A stretch of DNA of 64,000 nt from the NCBI GenBank assembly GCA_963733915.1, contig CAVTEP010000011.1, positions 310,001 through 374,000 on the forward strand, given 5' to 3'. This stretch comes from Sulfomarinibacter sp963733915. Its GTDB lineage: Bacteria > Acidobacteriota > Thermoanaerobaculia > Thermoanaerobaculales > Sulfomarinibacteraceae. Shown piece after piece: positions 60,561 to 64,000 of the stretch. Position 1 is the stretch's first letter. Every line of letters starts with the position of its first letter. The position numbers and the translations under genes are program-made. The notes under the pieces are model-generated. The model made no database searches. It was given only the letters and a program-made list of their open reading frames with translations, and was not told where the DNA came from.

Positions 60561-61241
60561 ATGGTCCCTCGCCACACGACGACCCGGGAGCGGCTGATCA
60601 CCACCGCTGCCGAGCTCTTCTGGCGCCAGGGCTACGCCCAGACCGGGGTCAACCAGATCATCCAGGAGGCCAAGGCCACCAGCGGGAGCTTCTACCACTT
60701 CTTTCCGGCCAAGGAGGATCTGTTGTTGGCGGTCGTCAACCACATCGCCGAGATCTTCGCGGCCGAGGTGATGAGCGCCGACGAGGGTGCCGGCGATCCC
60801 ATCAATCGGATCTTTGCCATCCTCGACCGCTATCGGCGCAACGTCCTCGGTGGTCGCTTCCCCTTCGGTTCGCCGTTGGGCGGTCTCTCGGCCGAGGTCT
60901 CGGAGAACCATCCCCAGGTCAGGGCGAGATTGGCCGAGGTCCTCGCCGCCTGGACGGCCGGTATCGAGGCTTTGCTGGTCGAGGCCGGGGATCGATTGCC
61001 GGCGCGCCTCGACCGCGGGGCTCTCGCCCAGTGCATCATCTGCGCGATGGAGGGCGCCGTGCTCGGTGCGCGGCTGACTCGCAGCCTGGCGCCGTTTGAC
61101 GCCGTTGTCGACCAGCTCCGGAATCATGTCGGCCTGCTCGAGAGCCGGCCCCTGCCGCCGCAGACGAAGCAGCCCTCAGCCATCCCGGCGAGGCCTCTAC
61201 CACGCGTGCAGCCACGGGCGGCGGATTGGAAAAGCTGGTGA
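60561..61241 (+). CDS. TetR-family transcriptional regulator
   Basis: DNA-binding repressor of 226 residues heading the microcompartment operon. The helix-turn-helix is clear: RERLITTAAELFWRQGYAQTGVNQII then ATSGSFYHFFPAKEDLL (residues 8-50). The C-terminal ligand domain resembles the TetR_C_33-type. GGAGG 4 bp before the ATG at 60561. Its stop overlaps the rpiB start (GTGA), so it is co-transcribed and should control the microcompartment genes and its own promoter through the palindrome upstream. Effector unknown. Confidence 0.85.
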   Translation: MVPRHTTTRERLITTAAELFWRQGYAQTGVNQIIQEAKATSGSFYHFFPAKEDLLLAVVNHIAEIFAAEVMSADEGAGDPINRIFAILDRYRRNVLGGRFPFGSPLGGLSAEVSENHPQVRARLAEVLAAWTAGIEALLVEAGDRLPARLDRGALAQCIICAMEGAVLGARLTRSLAPFDAVVDQLRNHVGLLESRPLPPQTKQPSAIPARPLPRVQPRAADWKSW

Positions 61242-61816
61242 GCGCGGCGGACCGCAACCGGAGCGGATCAGCCGCGTCCGAGGACGAGATTCGCCGGATC
61301 GTCACCCTGGTGATCGATGAGACGATGACCGGCGCCGACGAATCGGCGGCGGCCACCATCGCGATCGGCGCCGACCACGGCGGATTCGAGCTCAAGCAGA
61401 AGCTCATCGAGCACCTGCGCGGCCGCGGGGAAACCGTTCACGACTGCGGGTGCGCCGGCACCGATGCCGTGGACTATCCGGATTTCGCGCATGCGGTGGC
61501 CAATCTGGTCGCGACCGGGGTCTGCCGCTGGGGCATCGTGGTGGACGGCGCGGGGATCGGCTCGTGCATCGCCGCCAACAAGGTGCCGGGGGTGCGGGCG
61601 GCCCTCTGTTACGACCTCTCGTCGGCCCGCAACAGCCGCGAGCACAACCACGCGAATGTCCTCACCCTCGGTGCCGGGCTCATCGGCGAGGGCCTCGCGC
61701 GCCAGATCGTCGACGAGTGGCTGGCAACCCCGTGGGGCCCGGAGCGCCATGCGCGGAGAGTCGCCAAGATCTCCACTATCGAGCAACGTTATCTGCGACC
61801 GGGAGCCGGAACATGA
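61238..61816 (+). CDS. rpiB: RpiB-family sugar-phosphate isomerase, microcompartment type, altered active site
   Basis: 192-residue protein; GTG 61238 overlaps the tetR stop. RpiB features are present: IAIGADHGGFELKQ, HDCG, DYPDFAHAVA, AANKVPGVRAA, and SARNSREHNHANVL with the ring-opening histidine. The normal catalytic cysteine in CGTGIG is replaced: the sequence is VVDGAGIGSCIAAN, Asp at that site. A 42-residue amino-terminal extension holds an amphipathic helix, EDEIRRIVTLVIDETM, like an encapsulation peptide. It probably isomerises a pentose or deoxypentose phosphate inside the shell. Coupled to deoC by ATGA overlap. Confidence 0.8.
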   Translation: MSAADRNRSGSAASEDEIRRIVTLVIDETMTGADESAAATIAIGADHGGFELKQKLIEHLRGRGETVHDCGCAGTDAVDYPDFAHAVANLVATGVCRWGIVVDGAGIGSCIAANKVPGVRAALCYDLSSARNSREHNHANVLTLGAGLIGEGLARQIVDEWLATPWGPERHARRVAKISTIEQRYLRPGAGT

Positions 61817-62643
61817 TCGACCGCACCGAGCTCATCGAACTCGTGACCCGACAGGTGCTTGCGACCCTCGCCGGCGAGCACACCGACCAGGGTCTGGAGA
61901 ACGCGTCCCAGGTGGTCGCCTCGGGCGCCGCCCGCATCGGCTACTGCGGGTCGGGTGCCGCCGTGCCGACCGATCTCGCCTCCTACATCGACCACACCCT
62001 GCTCCGGCCCGACGCCTCGCCGGCGGACATCGACCGTTTGTGCGACGAGGCGACCGAGTACGGATTCGCCGCGGTCTGCATCAATCCGGCCTGGGTTTCG
62101 CGGGCCAAGCGGAGGCTTTACGGATCGCAGGTCACGGTGGCCTCGGTGGTGGGCTTTCCACTCGGCGCCAACACTCCCGAGATCAAGGCCATGGAGGCGC
62201 GCCGCGCGCTCCGCGACGGCGCCCGCGAGATCGACATGGTGATCAACATCGGCGCTCTGAAGGGCGGCGAGCTCGACCTCGTGCGGCGCGACATCGCCGG
62301 CGTGTCGGACGCCTGCCGCGAGGTCGGCGCGCTCAACAAGGTCATCATCGAGGCCGCCTATCTGAGCGACGAGGAGAAGGTCATCGCCTGCCGGCTCGCC
62401 GTAGCCGGTCGCGCCCACTACGTCAAGACTTCGACCGGCTTCGGGCCGGGCGGAGCGACCGTATTCGACGTCGCGCTGATGCGCGAGGTGGTGGGCGAGA
62501 AGATGGGCGTCAAGGCCGCCGGTGGAATCCACACCGCGGCCGAGGTGCGCGAAATGATCACCGCCGGCGCGACCCGCATCGGGGCCTCGGCCGGTGTCCG
62601 CATCGTTTCCGGCGAGGAAGGAGCATCCGGTGAATCATATTGA
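61813..62643 (+). CDS. deoC: Deoxyribose-phosphate aldolase, microcompartment-associated
   Basis: 276-residue DERA that cleaves 2-deoxyribose 5-phosphate to glyceraldehyde 3-phosphate and acetaldehyde. Core motifs: YIDHTLLRPDA, VVGFPLGANT, EIDMVINIGALKGG, and VKTSTGFGPGGAT with the Schiff-base lysine; all retained. The first 58 residues are extra: ELIELVTRQVLATLAG is an amphipathic helix like those that target enzymes into shells. Acetaldehyde is a typical volatile intermediate held in microcompartments. ATG 61813 overlaps the rpiB stop; the next gene's GTG lies within its last codons. Confidence 0.9.
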   Translation: MIDRTELIELVTRQVLATLAGEHTDQGLENASQVVASGAARIGYCGSGAAVPTDLASYIDHTLLRPDASPADIDRLCDEATEYGFAAVCINPAWVSRAKRRLYGSQVTVASVVGFPLGANTPEIKAMEARRALRDGAREIDMVINIGALKGGELDLVRRDIAGVSDACREVGALNKVIIEAAYLSDEEKVIACRLAVAGRAHYVKTSTGFGPGGATVFDVALMREVVGEKMGVKAAGGIHTAAEVREMITAGATRIGASAGVRIVSGEEGASGESY

Positions 62644-63256
62644 TCTTCGTTCCTATGTTTTTCTGGACTCGCTGCAGCCCCAGTACGCGGCGTTTCTCGG
62701 CACGGTCGCGCAGGGCTTCCTGCCGTTGGCGGGTGACGCCTCGCTGTGGGTGGAGATCTCGCCCGGGATCGAGATCAACCGCCTCACCGACGTCGCCCTC
62801 AAGGCGACCCACGTGCGGCCGGGAATGCAGATCGTCGAACGCTTCTACGGCCTCCTTGAAATCCACTCCGAATCGCAGGCCGACACCCGCGCCGCCGGGG
62901 CAGCCATCCTCGAGGAGATCGGCCTTGCCGAGACCGACCGGCGCAAACCCAAGATCCTGTCGAGTCAGGTCATCCGGCACCTCGACGACCACCAGGTCCA
63001 GCTCATCAACCGGATGCGGCACGGCCACATGATCATCCCCAAACAGACCCTCTATGTGCTCGAGGTCGAGCCGGCGGCCTACGCCGCGCTGGCCGCCAAC
63101 GAGGCCGAAAAGGCGGCGGACATCAACATCCTCGAGGTGCGGGCCTTCGGATCCATGGGCCGGGTCTATCTAGGAGGCGAGGAGCGCGATATCGATGTCG
63201 GCTGGCGGGCGGCCGTCGCCGCGATCGAGGGCGTCGAGGGACGCACGGATGAATGA
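62630..63256 (+). CDS. Microcompartment shell protein, BMC-T (trimer) type
   Basis: 208-residue tandem-domain shell protein. GTG 62630 has AAGGAG 7 bp upstream and overlaps deoC by 14 bp. Features such as MNHIDLRSYVFLDSLQPQYA, LTDVALKATHVRPGMQIVE and a second ADINILEVRAFGSMGRVYLGG segment match the BMC-T proteins found in Haliangium-type and sugar-phosphate loci. Trimers form pseudohexameric tiles, often with a gated pore. A heptamer repeat begins at its stop codon. Confidence 0.8.
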   Translation: MNHIDLRSYVFLDSLQPQYAAFLGTVAQGFLPLAGDASLWVEISPGIEINRLTDVALKATHVRPGMQIVERFYGLLEIHSESQADTRAAGAAILEEIGLAETDRRKPKILSSQVIRHLDDHQVQLINRMRHGHMIIPKQTLYVLEVEPAAYAALAANEAEKAADINILEVRAFGSMGRVYLGGEERDIDVGWRAAVAAIEGVEGRTDE

Positions 63257-63283
63257 GAAATTAGGAATCAGGAATCAGGAATT
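63251..63283. repeat. Heptamer tandem repeat (GAATNAG) at a stop codon
   Basis: Units GAATGAG, AAATTAG, GAATCAG, GAATCAG and partial GAATT. The first unit contains the TGA stop of the BMC-T gene. It matches the array at 24498-24523. Confidence 0.7.
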
Positions 63284-63312
63284 GGCTCTCTGATGCGAGA
63301 AAGGAGAATTCG

Positions 63313-63630
63313 ATGGCTGAAGCGTTGGGAATGATCGAGTGCCGTGGGTTTACGGCGGTGGTGGAGGCGGCCGACGCCATGGTCAAGGCCGCCAAGGTAG
63401 AGTTGGTGTCTTACGAGAAGACCGGGGGCGGCTATGTCACGGCCATCGTCCGCGGCGACGTTGCCGCGGTCAAGGCGGCGGTGGAAGCCGGGGTCCGCGG
63501 CGCCCAGACTGTCGGCGAGGTGGTCTCGACCCACGTCATCGCCCGCCCCCACACCAACATCGACCTCGTCCTGCCCCTCGGCCGCGCCGAAGAAGCTGCC
63601 GGCGAGACCAAGGGCAAGGGCAAGCGCTGA
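63313..63630 (+). CDS. Microcompartment shell protein, BMC-H (hexamer) type
   Basis: 105-residue canonical hexamer-forming shell protein. AEALGMIECRGFTAVVEAADAMVKAAKVEL and YVTAIVRGDVAAVKAAVEAG match the BMC fold directly; GEVVSTHVIARPH follows. Start ATG 63313 with AAGGAG 7 bp upstream. A short charged C-terminal tail (GETKGKGKR) could interact with cargo or neighbouring tiles. Its stop overlaps the next start by one base (TGATG). Confidence 0.95.
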   Translation: MAEALGMIECRGFTAVVEAADAMVKAAKVELVSYEKTGGGYVTAIVRGDVAAVKAAVEAGVRGAQTVGEVVSTHVIARPHTNIDLVLPLGRAEEAAGETKGKGKR

Positions 63631-63944
63631 TGCTGCTCGGGCGGGTGGCCGGCACCCTGGTGGCGAGCCGCAAGGACGAGGGCCTTCTCGGTCAGAAGTT
63701 CCTGGTCGTGCGCGAGCTTGGGGTAGACGGCAAGGAGACCGGCGGCCACGTGGTGGCGGCGGACTCGGTCGGCGCCGGGGTCGGGGAGGTGGTGCTGTGG
63801 GCCTCGGGCTCGTCGGCGCGCCAGACCGTATCGACCCGCGACCGTCCCTGCGACGCGGTCATCATGGCGATTGTCGACAGCTGGGAGGTCGGCGGCGAGG
63901 AGATTTACCGCAAGACAGCGGCCGACGGCGAGTGGGCGAGTTGA
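63630..63944 (+). CDS. Microcompartment vertex protein, BMC-P (EutN/CcmL) type
   Basis: 104-residue pentamer that caps shell vertices. MLLGRVAGTLVASRKDEGLLGQKFLVV and VAADSVGAGVGEVVLWASGSSARQT match EutN/CcmL proteins. The ATG overlaps the BMC-H stop. With BMC-T and BMC-H it supplies the three shell tile classes needed to close a compartment; further shell and enzyme genes probably lie beyond the window. Confidence 0.9.
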   Translation: MLLGRVAGTLVASRKDEGLLGQKFLVVRELGVDGKETGGHVVAADSVGAGVGEVVLWASGSSARQTVSTRDRPCDAVIMAIVDSWEVGGEEIYRKTAADGEWAS

Positions 63945-63962
63945 CACAGAAGACCCAAAAGG

Positions 63963-63991
63963 GCGCGGTCGCGGTGAATGATTGACCGCGC
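63963..63991. repeat. Inverted repeat after the BMC-P gene
   Basis: GCGCGGTC (63963-63970) and GACCGCGC (63984-63991) form an 8-bp stem with a 13-nt loop, 18 bp after the stop. No T-run follows in the visible sequence, so it may be a processing or attenuation hairpin rather than a terminator. Confidence 0.45.
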
Positions 63992-64000
63992 GTCGTGGCA

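Noticed and set aside
1..64000. tRNA or rRNA genes
   Set aside because: I looked for T-loop-like GGTTCRA patterns with matching acceptor stems in the gaps and saw none; a tRNA search program would settle this.

Overview
The window is a GC-rich, gene-dense bacterial chromosome segment. Several traits fit an Acidobacteriota (Thermoanaerobaculia-like) organism: many S9 peptidases, GloVer-repeat and VCBS proteins, a DUF6599 lipoprotein, secreted proteins carrying an IFxDGFExG motif, a monomeric isocitrate dehydrogenase, multihaem cytochromes and a bacterial microcompartment. That placement is an inference from gene content. I recognised no rRNA, tRNA, CRISPR array, transposase or phage gene.

Left third (1-26 kb) is mostly central metabolism, peptide and amino-acid catabolism and envelope genes: the end of an AGCS symporter, icd, a radical SAM protein, a thioredoxin-fold/BACON secreted protein, an S9 peptidase followed by a relic of a CocE/NonD hydrolase, a GT39-like membrane protein, a tryptophanase-type lyase, tesA divergent from ybbA-ybbP as in Escherichia coli, a broken GloVer/PKD gene, a royal-jelly-family protein, an Fe-S aldo/keto reductase with a DUF6599 lipoprotein, a PilZ protein, a dipeptidyl peptidase IV and atoE. 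Together these suggest a peptide-using heterotroph.

Middle (26-49 kb): a tetrahaem cytochrome/ferredoxin/NrfD quinone module; an envelope locus (DUF4398 lipoprotein, two L,D-transpeptidases, a secreted protein) facing mgtE; a VCBS protein; a protein with a possible RelA/SpoT-like core; a PhnD-like membrane-anchored binding protein translationally coupled to a Ser/Thr kinase fused to a membrane PAP2 phosphatase domain; a DUF4143 ATPase; rtcB with archease; a cytochrome c-beta-barrel fusion with a pentahaem cytochrome; an exported class V PLP enzyme; and a Spy/CpxP-like protein with a clear terminator.

Right (49-64 kb) is the most interesting part. A roughly 2,900-residue secreted DUF11/C25 (gingipain-type) protease is followed 30 bp later by a compact RiPP cassette: radical SAM/SPASM enzyme, a 55-residue Cys-containing precursor, a PqqD-like recognition protein and an HprK-like ATPase. 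A TetR regulator behind a palindromic operator then opens a microcompartment operon (RpiB, DeoC, BMC-T, BMC-H, BMC-P) that runs off the right edge. RpiB and DeoC carry amino-terminal extensions like encapsulation peptides, and RpiB lacks the usual catalytic cysteine.

About ten single-base frameshifts interrupt otherwise well-conserved genes between 17 and 58.5 kb. Those I could place precisely fall in short homopolymers, so most are probably sequencing or assembly errors. Two kinds of dispersed intergenic repeat (a 70-bp element and heptamer tandems) sit at or just after stop codons.
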